From Liolophura sinensis (taxonomy: Eukaryota; Mollusca; Polyplacophora; Chitonida; Chitonidae), in contig NC_088300.1 of the NCBI RefSeq assembly GCF_032854445.1, forward strand, positions 52,490,984-52,554,983: a stretch of 64,000 nt of DNA, read 5' to 3'. The notes below the pieces were generated by a model that worked only from the letters and a program-made list of their open reading frames with translations, was not told where the DNA came from and did no database searches. Below, piece by piece: positions 24,806 through 36,959 of this stretch. A program made the translations under genes and the position numbers. Numbering within the stretch: position 1 is the stretch's first letter; each line of letters starts with the position of its first letter.

Positions 24806-27800
24806 GTAAAAGCTTCAACGGAGGAAACCGGTAGTACCATGCATGACTTCCCACAGAAATGTACAGAAAAGTTCGGGTCAGTTTAAGTGTGACATCAAAC
24901 AATTTCTTGGACTTCAATCGGGGTAAATCAGGCAAGGTCATAGGTACATAGAGTCTTTTAGCTCTGGTGTCAATGGATCTAAGCAGAATAAGGTAATAAA
25001 AATGTAGTGAGGTTAATAACAATTTATTACACATCTCTGGTCTAAAATTAAACAGACATTGCCATAACTCTGTGTTTATGCGCAACAAAATTAAGCTTTT
25101 TATTCTCGTTGTAGACACGCATGCGCGCATGTTTTATATGGTCTGAGCAAATCTACTTCGTCAGCATGTATGGAAACTGTCCATGCGAAATACCGTAGTC
25201 TCGAACAGTGATAACATGGAATACCTGTTAAATTTTTACAAAAATAACTTGATGTCATCTTAATGAGGCTGTCAGTAAATTTAATGTTCTCTGACAAGTT
25301 AAAGGTGTGATTTATGGCTAGTACAGGGAATATGTTCATAAAAGTTAGCGCAGATTACAGATCGTGGAGACAGTGTCTAACATGTCTGTATTATCGGAAC
25401 GCATAAAAATGACAATGGCGTTAGGGCTGAATATAGCGATGCCTCGAGGCGCGCGCCTAGATGGTTGGGACCGATTAGCCCAGCCATAGGGGGTAGCCTT
25501 CAAACTTTATATCTAGTAATTTGTGACACTCAAACTTCAGAATATCACCGACTGGGTTAGAAACTCTGTGTTTAGCTGACATAAAAACTTCGGTAGATTC
25601 TGGTCAATGTAGAAGAGTAGAAAAAAAGAGATCATTGCCTATTGGAAGATTGTTATCAAGTGGACCCATTTTAAAGATAATTTCTCACTTGCTACTTTTT
25701 CTTTACTTTTTATGATGTCTCGTAAAAACACTATGTGTTTCAAATCATGCTAAGGCGTTTTGACTTCTGAATGGAATAAAGGCCATATTGCTTCTCAACA
25801 CAATACACTTGTGAGTTTTTGTTTGAGTCTTGGATGCGGTACGTTTAGTCCAGCTATTACCATCCAGAACATTGTCTCTTCGGTAGGAGTTATCTATTTA
25901 TGGGGGCAAAGAGCGTTAAACTGTATACACTGACCTAATTGCCAGTTCGCTACCAAACCCTTTGGCTTGACGAAAGGCCCATAATTCTTAACAGTTATTG
26001 TTCTAGAAAACAGCACAACCCAGGTCCCCTATGCGGAAAAGACATGGAGTCAGATAAGGTGGCGAGCTGGGGAGGAGAGGAGGGGGAGGTCACACTTTCC
26101 CAACTTTGTCTGTGAATGTCAATCAGATTAATGAGGAAACCGTCTGTAGCTTTGATTGGATATGTACAGCACTGGAGACTGGCCGGAGAATTCTCAACGG
26201 GTCATCCAAGACGTGGTTCTCAGCTTCCGTTAGCCAGCTCAAGCCGTTTAACCACAATTACTCATTACTTTGCGCACACTTTTTGGGACTGGACCAATTG
26301 GATTGCTTAACGCTTTGAGCCACAATTATCGCCACGTCGGAAGACAGTGTAATTTTCTTTCCCTTCTAACGCGGCTAATCTGGGCAAGGCGTGACATGTA
26401 AGGCCACCAGTTCTCCACTGATAACTTGAGGTATTTTAGGAAGTTGTATTGGTAACATCGTTTCAAGCAGTCAATAATTCATGGGATCTCAGATTTTTAA
26501 TTTCAAGGCGAAAGTCACGAACAGATTTGGTATAGCTGACCACCCCGAACTATCATTGACCAAACTTATTTCTTGGGCTTCTCTTTTACTACAAAAGCCA
26601 TTCTCTTCCGATATCTATTCTTCACAACAATATACGCATATATACAATGAACATGATATCTGTAGACACGAGTAATACATTAATTTGAGGATCTATAAAC
26701 CTACCTTTCTATGTTTTCGTCACCATACATGAGACATGTATTGCCATATGTATAAAATAGATAATAAGTGGAATGCTAGAATGCTAGAAACACGGTCAAA
26801 TTTAACATTGTTTCTGATGTGCGCTATTAAGTATATATGTAAGAGCATTGGCTTAAATCTTATGATTCAAAAATAATATAACTTATAGGGCAGTACTGAT
26901 GAAAAAAGCGTGGACACTTAGCAATGGCTATCGAACCGGATTTTATACAAATCAAATGATACAACAAACTTTTCTCATGTAAAGATTTTGCATGCGGCTG
27001 GTATTTGTATGTGAATTAGTTAGCCCTTTTCCAGCTGTGCGATATCCCAACACTGATGATGACGTATCTGAAACCGGTTTTACCATCGTACTTCACAGAG
27101 ACATACCCAGAAGTTTGGACATTCGGACAGCTCCACTCACCCATGGCAAAAGCCCGGCTCACGAAGGGACCGGAAGCCCTACACATGTTTCATGAAAAAG
27201 AAATCCATCAGGCAAATGTCATAAGTCATTCTTCTGGAAAACAGAGTTTGAGAAAATAAAAGACAATCCTTTCTGCGGACTTTGAAGCGGACACGATCTG
27301 GAGCTTGTAGTGCGCGCGTTTGATTTATATAGCTGATAATTAATAACCCATGCGACTGTCTGTAGTAAAACATCCCAATACTATAGGAGTTGCTTGATAA
27401 GATCTGAATGAGTTTTCTTGGGCTAACAAGAATATGATAAAGTAATTATATACGGCTGAATGTGTTCGAAATCTCATTCATAACCTCGGAAAACCAACAC
27501 CTTGAACTTTGACAAACAGAGATAAGATTCATATCTCTCAGGGGTTATATGAAATTTCACACCTAAACAGATGATTCGGACAAGAGACGAAGATGCGATG
27601 CTCGTCTTAACCTTTTGAATTTACGACATATTAATTTCCGAGTTGTCGAGATGTACCGTCTGTGTTATAGATGATGAACTGCCGCCGACACCTGCCCCTA
27701 GTCAGTACGCAGAGTACGCCGCCAAAAACGGAATCATTTGCTCAGGGTCTGAAAGTGAATGGGAGTGAAAACTTATATAATAGATAATTTACATTCCTGT

Positions 27801-28126
27801 GAAGGCTGGCTCGGTTTAGGCGAGTTATCAATGGAGTATGTTTTCGCCTATCTTCTCAAGCATCTGCCATGTGCTGTCTACGGACCATCAAGCGAGAGTA
27901 AATCATAGGAACAACAACAACGTGCACTGTCACGTTTTGTCACATACTAAATGAAATAGCCATAGACCTATAACTTTAAGACAGGGCGCAAAATTACAAG
28001 TTAGTATCTGTTACAAGATGAGAAGACAAGAATTTCTCAGATACATCAGATATGTGTATCTCTTAAATCAAATTGTAGTTGATATACAGACTCATGTTGA
28101 ACTTTTCGCATGAGTTGCTATAAAAC
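24806..28126. other. Unassigned intergenic sequence
   Basis: A GC-richer, non-repetitive part lies at about 25960-26420. The longest frame is 110 codons (24798-25130, minus) with no known domain. Confidence 0.4.
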
Positions 28127-28130
28127 TTAA

Positions 28131-28713
28131 AGGAGAAGAAAACATAAAAATGATGCCAATATCAGATGAAAGAGCGTCAAAACTTATTTGCGAATATGGT
28201 CTTTAATATTTTTTAGGTTTTGTTTTTCAAGAGAAACGGGTATTTGAAAATATTTTTGTATGGTGGGTATTTGGGACCAACTTTTGGTATTTATCGTTGT
28301 TGCATAATAATGTTCTAAATAAGGATGTGATGCTTGCCTAGTAAATTTGTGTGAATGTAAATTTGTTGTTTGTATCGAAAAATATGCATTTAATGTAAAT
28401 TATCATAATATTTATGAACATATGAAAAATATAAATATGATCCAAATTGAGGTTTAATACATTTGTTAGCTGAAAACAACAAATTCTAGTACAAAAATAT
28501 TTATTAAACCTGTGTTACATCCTCATTTATGACATTATTTAACAAAAACCATAAATACGTAAGGTGGTCCAAATACCCACCATACAAAAATTATTTTCGA
28601 GTGTCTTTTTCTCTTTAAGGAAAAATCAGAAAAAATATTGAAGACCACATTTAGGAATAACTTTTCGCACTCTTTCATCTGAGCTTCACGTCATTTTTAT
28701 GTTTTCTCCACCT
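28131..28713. mobile_element. 583 bp near-palindromic element flanked by TTAA
   Basis: The left end AGGAGAAGAAAACATAAAAA pairs with the right end TTTTTATGTTTTCTCCACCT, each bounded by TTAA (28127-28130 and 28714-28717). The arms remain complementary inward almost to the centre near 28420. For example, TTTTTGTATGGTGGGTATTT in the left arm pairs with AAATACCCACCATACAAAAA in the right. The transcript or single strand would fold into one long hairpin. TTAA duplication is typical of piggyBac-type transposition; no transposase is present. A second copy ends at 21227. Confidence 0.75.
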
Positions 28714-29351
28714 TTAATTCACAGATTGCTTTGATCCTTATCTAGGCTTATTCCCCTGCTTTAAATTAAAACTCAACAAATGTGCAGTACATGAAAAACT
28801 ATCAACAAAACATAAGTGTAGGTCATACACAATGTCCACAGGAATGCGATAATATGACGCAAAGCCTCAATATTCAGAACAGAAATTTTTAAGATATTGT
28901 GCAAATGAGGCCCAGACTTATGTCAAATAAAATAAAGAGGAGGAAAATGGGCTTATGCTTGTTGTTACGTATAGAAAGTCTATGGTCGAACAGCTGTGGA
29001 GATTACTAAATGTTATTCTTAGATTCTAATTATTATTAGAAAAAAAAAACATAACAGAAACTTTAAATATATATTCGCCTGTTCAAAGGCCATAGGCTTA
29101 TACCACACGAATGTATACTAGTATATTTTTACTACGAAATTACGCTGATTTTGTTGTTGAGGCTCATAAAATATAATTTGTTAAAGTGTAACTGCTGTTT
29201 CATTTTTTGCCTTGTTTTATGTTTACTAGACAGGGCATTGCTTATGGATTTATAACTTCTTGGTTTATTGTCACGATGTTTCATTTTGCACACACATTGC
29301 GTTGTACGGAGCCGTAAAGGGGACATGGTCAGAAAAAAATTAAATGGAAAA

Positions 29352-29383
29352 ACACACACACAGACACACACACACACACACAC
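29352..29383. repeat. (CA)n microsatellite
   Basis: ACACACACA run with one interruption (AGAC). Confidence 0.9.
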
Positions 29384-29407
29384 AAGAGTCAGTTATGTTT
29401 TTTTTTT

Positions 29408-29605
29408 GGTAAATAAGTCGTGTTCACAAGATAACTGACCGTTTGAAATGCACAATTATGTCCACGACTTACCAAAGGATGACTTAAGAAAGATCTCGTG
29501 CACAAGACATAATTGTACTGGTCATTTATACTGGTCATTTATCTCTTGCTCTCGGAATCTTTATTAAGTCGTGCGCACAAGATCTTTACTAAGTCGTGCT
29601 AGCGC
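29408..29605. repeat. Cluster of AAGTCGTG...CACAAGAT motifs
   Basis: AAGTCGTGTTCACAAGAT at 29414, CACGACTT (inverted) at 29463, TCGTGCACAAGAC near 29495, AAGTCGTGCGCACAAGAT at 29566 and AAGTCGTG at 29591 occur in about 200 bases. There is also a duplicated ACTGGTCATTTAT near 29518-29542. It looks like a decayed repeat built from short palindromic units. Confidence 0.6.
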
Positions 29606-29989
29606 TACACGGACACAAATATGTACATAGACAAAATTTATCTTCTCTGGTAAAACCATAATTATTCGTTTATTTATTTTGTTGATCTACCAGTAAGCTC
29701 AGTATAATGCAAAAACATACATATCGTGTATACATACATGATTTCAAATTGTTGCAATATTTCTAATAATCATGACTGTCATTCATTCATTCATTGTATG
29801 TATATTTTGTTGAATTTACCAAACATTTTAAAGAGACACAAACTATCATAAAGGTATTATGATTTAAAACAACAATGAGAAAAACAACCATTGAAGTTTA
29901 TTTCAACCTTGTAAAGTACATACAACCCATTGATGTCGTCTACACGCATGACATTTGTTTTCTTTGCACATCTTGCAAGATAAAGATCC

Positions 29990-30480
29990 ACAGAGCCGTT
30001 GTGGAGAGCCCTAATCTCAGACGAGATAGATAAAGTGTGAGATAATGAACGCCGGGCCCGGAGTGGAAAGTTGATTGCACAATACAGTTAATTGTCACTT
30101 TCCAACAAATCTTCACAGACCCCCATATTTAGAGAGACAGTGACAAATGAGGCTGCTAAACCTCGAAGCCTCTTCTCTCGTTAGCTGTGAGATTTCCTGA
30201 TTGCCCAATTGATTTAGGTCAGCGTTCACACTCACCCTGTAATTATCGGTTACATTATTCCGCGCACTTAACTGACCAGTCTGGTCATTATGTGGACGTC
30301 CATGGATGGACAGTGACCAGAATGTGCGTGGTCAGGGCTGTGTGATCAAGTGACGGATGATGAATCATTAAGAGTGGTTCATGTAGACAACGCTATAGTG
30401 GTCAGTTTTCCGGCTGTGACTAATCCCGGTGATTTAGCCGTTTTGTGGCCACGCCCCCATCATTTCGGTTATTCATGGTC
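29990..30480. promoter_or_regulatory. Non-repetitive block with GATA and TAAT cores, possible regulatory element
   Basis: This block stands out from the AT-rich, repeat-laden surroundings. It holds GATA-type cores (AGATAGATAAAG near 30025, AGATAATGA near 30041), TAAT cores and an imperfect inverted repeat at 30065-30103 whose arms are GGAAAGT...ACAAT and ATTGTCACTTTCC. It lies about 13.5 kb upstream of Lbx. No coding potential was recognised. Function is inferred. Confidence 0.2.
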
Positions 30481-30780
30481 TTCTATTATACTTTCGCCGA
30501 TGATTATCCTTTGATTAACTCTTAAACGTCACATATGTTATACAATCACAATGTCACTTGTTTGTTAACCTTCTGTGGGCGTTCACCTTGACAAGTGGGT
30601 ATATAGCTTGACCCGATGCCCTGCACGAACCTATCTCACGAAGCCATTTTGAGCTACAATGATACCGTTTTTGAGCGCGTAAATTTAAATATCCATATCG
30701 TGTACAATGCCATAGTTTATAAGCTGTTATTCATCCAGAAATATATATAAAATATGTGATTTTTTTTAACACGATGCTTA

Positions 30781-31018
30781 TATTTATTTATTTATTTATT
30801 TACTTGATTAGTGTTGTACCCCTTATACTCAAGAATATTTCACATATGCGACAATATGCGAGGAAATCCGCAATTGCAATGGCTGTAAGACCTTCCCACG
30901 TACGACCTGTGAGGAAACCTGCATGAGCTGGACTCGAACTCATAGCGACCATATTTGTGAGAGGCTCCTGGGACATTGTGCCGCGCTAGCGCCCTAAACA
31001 CTCGGCCACAGAGGCCAC
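30781..31018 (-). mobile_element. SINE copy with central deletion
   Basis: A (TTTA)n tail, TACTCAAGAATATTTCAC and the tRNA-like head are present: GGACTCGAACTCA (B box region), then GAGAGGCTCCTGGG, and CTCGGCCACAGAGGCC at the 5' end. The middle of the body, including the CCCGGG segment, is lost. Confidence 0.75.
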
Positions 31019-31108
31019 ACACACGGTGCTTATACATCTCATGGCCCAAGGCTTAAGACTCACTTTAATATGGGGGGGGGGCAAATTAACATTTAATCGA
31101 GAATTAAT

Positions 31109-31256
31109 GATATCACTAATTCATTTATTGATATCGATAAAGAATTACTGATATCAATAAATGCATTATCGATATCGATTATTCATTTATCGATATCGAC
31201 TATTTATTTATCGATATCGATTATTCATTTATCGATATCGATTATTATTTTATCGC
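31109..31256. repeat. 21 bp-period array of TATCGATATCGA
   Basis: Perfect TATCGATATCGA copies lie at 31167, 31188, 31209 and 31230, each 21 bases apart, separated by TTATTCATT-like spacers. Degenerate copies extend to the left. The core ATCGATATCGAT is its own reverse complement, and 21 bases is two turns of B-DNA. TATCGATA is the DRE core bound by DREF in Drosophila; relevance here is unknown. Confidence 0.9.
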
Positions 31257-32481
31257 AACAAAATTCAGAAAGTTCAAATTCTTCTTATAACGACATCAAT
31301 GAGTTATATTGTAAACGGATCATTGTTACAAATGCGCTGATTCGTACAACCATGATATGCCTGCATGCGTTAATCTAATGCAATGAACATCAGATTGCAA
31401 GTCAAACGCGAAATCAGGTCAATCGGCATATTAAAGACAGATCATAAAACTGCCAGTACGTTTGTTCGAGTAGCAGAAGGTCGCTTCGGTAGAATTCTTC
31501 AGGGCAGTTCAAGCATTACATTTCTATCGAAAATAGCTTGCTTTGTGATGAGTGACATATTTATGAAATCCTGATAATTATCTTTGCATGTACCGTGTGA
31601 TCTGTGCTGTAACTGTCCATTGACTATAGTCTGCGTGTATCCTGAAGTAGTTTAGATGGGTTTATGCCATGTGTATATATAGGCCTACTGCATGTTTTAC
31701 ACCAGATGTCTTGGGCTGGCAGAAGAGCAGCTTTTAGGTTACTAACAGTCGTGTTATGGCGGGTGTGAGGACTGGATACGGCTGGCCACCAGTCCCTATA
31801 CTTGTTGAGCCTGTCAATCACCGCTTCAGAGAGGTGAAATAACAAGGCAGAGGACTGTAGTCGTCTCCAACCACAGAAGATCACAAAGCCGGCGTCATGC
31901 GATGTTCTAAACTCCTCCATTACCTGGCCATTTATACCTCATTAGGCACGGGTGTATCGTCAGGGCCCGACCCTATCAGCCACGGCTAGCTTCCCACACC
32001 CTGTCCATGCACTACTCGTATTAAGCACTAGTGGTTGCACAAGTTGAAAGCTATCAGGTGCGATCTCGACCTGAGGGACGAGTCACTGTCATCCGGATCC
32101 TTAAAACGGACTATATCACCACGCGGATTGATACTCGTACTTAAGCAAACTCTTCTTTTCATGTATACCTCTGTACAACCTATCAAATGTATTTATTTTC
32201 TTTATTTATATTTAGTAGAAATAGGAATGAAAACTTTTCTTTCGAATAAAGAGCGAAAAGGCTAAGCTCATTTTGTAATCGAATGTGAATTTATTTCACC
32301 AAATAAATTAACAGCTAATTGATAAGTTTTACATACAAAAATGCATGTTCGCTCTCTAAAAGCAACTGTGTACAAAACAACGACAAAGTGTGTATATAAC
32401 ACCAGTACAAGTTAATTGTAACAAAACTGCACAGGCACATTAATGTGTACTTTGCATGCATCATCTTTGTGATATAATTCT
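31257..32481. other. Unassigned intergenic sequence
   Basis: A minus-strand frame of 98 codons (31624-31920) has fairly even amino-acid usage but no recognisable family. No repeats seen. Confidence 0.35.
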
Positions 32482-32610
32482 TTATTTATTTGATTGGTGT
32501 TTTACGCCGGACCCAAAAATATTTCATTTATACGACGGCGACCAGCATTATGATTGTAAGGGAACTGGGCAGAGCCAGTAGGAAACCCACGACCATCCCC
32601 AGGTTATCAT
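32482..32610 (-). mobile_element. 5'-truncated SINE copy
   Basis: Tail and 3' half of the SINE (GATTGGTGTTTTACGCCGG to ACCCACGACCATCCCCAGG) are intact; it stops in the body with no tRNA-like head. Confidence 0.7.
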
Positions 32611-33153
32611 TCTTGTCTACCTGCACTTTAAATGTCTACCAAATAGTGTACCTGTGTTACACATCTTGTTTACAACTTGAGCTACACGAACGCTTTTGTA
32701 CAAAGCGGTACACATTTATATTTTTTTATTGAAATAGTAATTAAAGCCTTTATTTCGCTTTCAGTGGTTTATTAAATGTGGTTTTATGTATCAACATTCA
32801 AACCAAGTTCTATTGATCTACAGGACGAAATTGAACAAACACGTATGAATTTAACGCCTTAATATATAGTTCTGTTTTTACCTTAAGCACAGTAAATACG
32901 AAGGAAAAATACACCCAAACAATTTCTGTTAAGTATCGCAAAATCCCCGCAATCAAAGATTTATCATTTACAATATATTTAGATAAAACATTTAAAGAAT
33001 CACACTTTCGCGAGTTATTATGAAAAATTCTCCTATAATAATTTGAATAAATCAACGACAAAACGAATGTACATGACATACAGTACTTTGTTCCAGTACC
33101 TTGTAACTCTTATTGCTTAGAAAATTTCTCTTTTTGCCTAGAAGTTTATAGAA

Positions 33154-33322
33154 GAGTATATACCCACGACCACCGCAGGTTGCTGCAAGACCTTCCCACG
33201 TACGGGCGGAGAGGAAGCCAGCATAAGCTGGACTTGAACTCCCGGTGACCGCCTTCGTGAGATGCTCCTGAGTCATTGCGTCGTGCTGGCGTGCTAACCC
33301 GTCGGCCACGGAGGCCCCTTAC
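33154..33322 (-). mobile_element. SINE head-and-body copy lacking the 3' end, with target-site duplication
   Basis: The tRNA-like head is well kept: GGACTTGAACT marks the B box region, and CGGCCACGGAGGCCCC is the 5' end. The copy ends in the body at ACCCACGACC, so the usual 3' third and tail are absent. The 12-base duplication AAGTTTATAGAA nevertheless flanks it at 33142-33153 and 33323-33334. Confidence 0.75.
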
Positions 33323-33334
33323 AAGTTTATAGAA

Positions 33335-36300
33335 CAACGTATATGTTAAAAAAAAATGCCTGGGGATCTTCGCAATATCCGGCATCTCAAGCACATTGTT
33401 CACATTGCACAGGACAACCCATAACGAGTGAAGTTGTGAGTTCAAATCTAGCGGTTGTGGTTGAAAGTGAGAAGATACATGCATGAGAACCTCAATTACC
33501 TAACGGTGGTCGGCAATATAATGTCTTCATCCGCGCCTTGTAAAACAGAGGTCATGGACTCAATGGTAATGATGGTAAAATTTCATGCGTCAAAACGCAC
33601 TAAACTTCAAAACTATCAATTTACAAAGAAAAAGTTAAAATATGTAAAAATATCCTCAAACTCTGAATAAGTAAGTCTGGTATGAAGTGCTAAAGACGCA
33701 TGTATGGTGATGGACTCTCGAGATAACTCGTGGAGAAATTGCAATGGTTTTGCTCGTATAAAACCGTCCTAATCGACCTCCACCATATAAACATGACAGA
33801 CAGGCGGACATTAATTCCTCTGTGAACAAAAGATGACTTCAGTTTTATCCCCGTCGGCGCAGTGCACTTACTTTTCCAGCGACTCTCTCTCACACCCAGA
33901 ATGCACTATATATAATGGTGAAACGATCTAAGCAAGTACGAAGACAAATGCTTCTCAAAGAAATAAATTCACTTTCTTTTACTTAGAAGCTGTATGACTG
34001 GATTCAGTGGTAAATTGAAGCATAATAATGAAGTTGAAGGGTATCGTTTATCAAGGGTCTCGGGTGTTGTGGACATCGCCCGGGTGGTACACAGGACAGG
34101 CGTAAAAGGGTGTAAAACGATTTATCCCGGTAGCAGAAGTACGGGAGCGTGATACGGCCATCAAACGACTCGCCTGGAAGCAAGATTAATGGCGGGCCAT
34201 TAGTCGTAAGCCATTTAGCAAATGAATTTCAAGCTTTTCCCTTCTGGACGATGTTCCCACACAGTTCAGCCCACCAGTGTTCGCCCCTTATACAATTTTA
34301 ATATAAAGTTTCGTTATACGAGATACACAAATCAAGGACCAGCGAGTTGCGTCAGTTACGTTTTTCTTTTGAATCTCCGTCAACAATTTTCCGCTGTATA
34401 AAACCAGACGTTCTCATTGCATATGGGTGGCTATTTTTTTGCCCCGGGAGTAGTCATCGGAGACCCAGGGTGACAGGTGTATATTTGCCACACATACATA
34501 CAATCCCGTGTATCAAAGCCCAGAGTGACTCGCCATGAAATGTTGCAGTCAGTAACTCCCTATTTATCAGCGCGGTTCTTTGATCCGACTTTCTCACTGT
34601 GTAATTCCCTGTCGCTTATACGTGATAAGGTAACATCAGCGGACCACCGGGGGAAAACATTACTTTTCCTTCCGCTGATGTTAGAACAGCAGCATATTTA
34701 GTAATAAAAGCTTTGACTGTTTCAAAAAAACTGTGCAAAACAAAGAGCATGAATCGTTCACCATTTCTTCGCATTACATGGAGAACCCACAGAGATTAAA
34801 AAAAACGTTTGTGGCAAATCCCAGTTTGATTTTTCAGTTGTCATGAATATGCAAAGGCCTAAATCTAAGAATAAAACTGTGGCAGAGACTGATGATAGTG
34901 TGTCGTGTTTATGATTTTAAATATTTGTGTCAGCTGTAAATATATTAGCTGGATGATACGGGAGAAACGAAAACAGCTGATATATATTTATGAAGTATTG
35001 CATGTAAAATTAAGAAGCTGTAAAATTTTGAAAGGGAACTTTCCAATGGTAATTGCAGAACAATACTATACAATCCCATTGTATAAAAAAAGCAGATCCT
35101 TATAGTAGAGTTGACGACAGCTTCACCATTTGGCCAACACTCGCTCTCAGCATGGTATTTCATTTGGTACACAGGTGTGACGATCTCCCGCCAACTCACA
35201 CTCGGCTATCAGCTGCTTGTGAGGAGTTATCAAATTCTGGAATGCCACGCAGAAACGGAAACGGTTGACAGTGTAAATAAGGTGAGACGATGTGCGCATA
35301 GCTCAGATACGGCCTTTGGGGATTTTACTTCTTGCAGTGTCAGCTCCAACCTCATGCACAAGGAATATACCACCGGGTCAAGATTAAATCGTGTTGCCAG
35401 TAAAGAAAGGGCAGACAGAAAGACACGCAGGGATAGTGAACAAATTTGCAGTATTTTTGTTTGTTCAAATGTATGATTAGTATAAATGCTGAGACGAATT
35501 CATTTCAAGGACTTATTAACGTTCAGACCGAAGAGGGTTAAGCGTACTTATCCATCTCTCCTTGGCCCCGGGCCCCACGGGTTGAGCTGAGCTTCTCACA
35601 TCAAGGCGTGACAATCCATCTGTTGTTTCCTTTCGCAAATCGCTGTCAAAATGGTTAACTCCTGAGGCCAAGAGAACTCATCTCGGAGCACTTCCGACGG
35701 CTGTTAATCGGATACTGAGCAATGGTTTCCCCACCAACACAGAATTCCTTGTTCCCTCGCACCAAAGTGCCCTGATTTACCAATCTCCCTTCCTCTAAGC
35801 CATCATCTCAGTGACCGTACATAAACAGCCCTACAGTCCATAAACACGATCAGCTACACCCAACATACATCTAAGTGTTTCACTAACAATACCTCAGCGC
35901 ATAAAATCGGTTCAAACGCGTCCATTTCCAGCTAGGAGTTCGCTAAATGGAAATGTTATGCAATATGTTTTTAAGGATATATTTTTTTAATTATACAAAT
36001 TTAGTTTTAGATCGAAACATTGTTTTTAATTTTTCATTCTTTAAATTTCAATCGGAACAAGAGTCTTCTGCAGTACAAAATGGCATCCAACGAGCTTTTC
36101 ACACATCTAATCTGATTATCTACTTAAAAGTTTCATGTGATTTTTTCAAAACCAAAGAAAGATTTTTTCGAAAAACTATTTAAAGAATATTAAGAATAAC
36201 TATAGGGCCTATGAATCTTATGCATATGCGTCTGCACTTCAAATGAAAATAAGAAAAGCACACCATTTTTGCCTGTCATTTTACATTCCACATTACCGCT

Positions 36301-36959
36301 TCTGGAGAAACAGTCTAAGCAGATTTCTTTATATTTGCATTTTATTACATCTGAATCAAAAGTAATAAACATTTAAAAAGATCAAACTCTTACTTTGAGA
36401 TTATCATTAAGACCAACCGATTGGGTCCACGTTCCACGATATGGCTACAACTTCAAAAAGAACGTTTCCCTGTTGATGTAACGGTGATGAATTAGGCATC
36501 GTTGAACGTGTGACAAGCTCTTTCCTAAGTAAATAAAAATATGCAAAACCAATGTGTTGAATATTATTGTACATTCTTGAATTAATGTAGTCCACAAAAA
36601 CAATGAAACGATTCTGTAATCATCCCAGTCCAGTCATACACGCCTCTGTCGGCGTGATCCTATTCCGTCATACTAACGGAAACATTAACTTGGTTGGCTA
36701 ATTACGTCACAGGTAAGTCGACCTCTCTGTAACCGGACACCAGCGCCTGGGAACGGCTCCCGCTGGAGAGACGACCAGCACAGTCAACGCTGACAAACAA
36801 AAAGCATCAATCCGTGGAGCCGTTTCTTTATTGCGGTGACGAATTTATAGCTGACATATCTCTGCGTAAAATCCAGTAATTGTAAAATACAGGATCGTAG
36901 AAAGAAAGCTGGGATGTGGTTGTGGGGATTGTTCATTGTATTAACAACACGTATGCCAT
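33335..36959. other. SINE-free upstream region of Lbx, distal part
   Basis: Non-repetitive with GC-richer patches at 34030-34280, 35500-35900 and 36600-36850. The perfect inverted homeodomain-type pair TAATGGCGGGCCATTA lies at 34187-34202. A 121-codon frame (35111-35476) has no recognisable domain. Confidence 0.4.

Larger units (their letters stand above)
28714..30780. other. Intergenic sequence with simple repeats and one regulatory-looking block
   Basis: Holds the CA microsatellite, the AAGTCGTG motif cluster and the GATA/TAAT block; no gene recognised. Confidence 0.4.

Noticed and set aside
29132-29383. 83-codon frame starting with repeated Cys-Val
   Set aside because: Its start is the translated CA microsatellite.
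31109-31256. CRISPR-like array
   Set aside because: The 21 bp period, tiny near-identical AT spacers and eukaryotic setting rule it out.
31624-31920. 98-codon minus-strand frame that looks protein-like
   Set aside because: No recognisable domain, no clear splice context and no partner exons; the length is expected by chance in 64 kb.
35111-35476. 121-codon plus-strand frame
   Set aside because: No family resemblance and no promoter or splice evidence.
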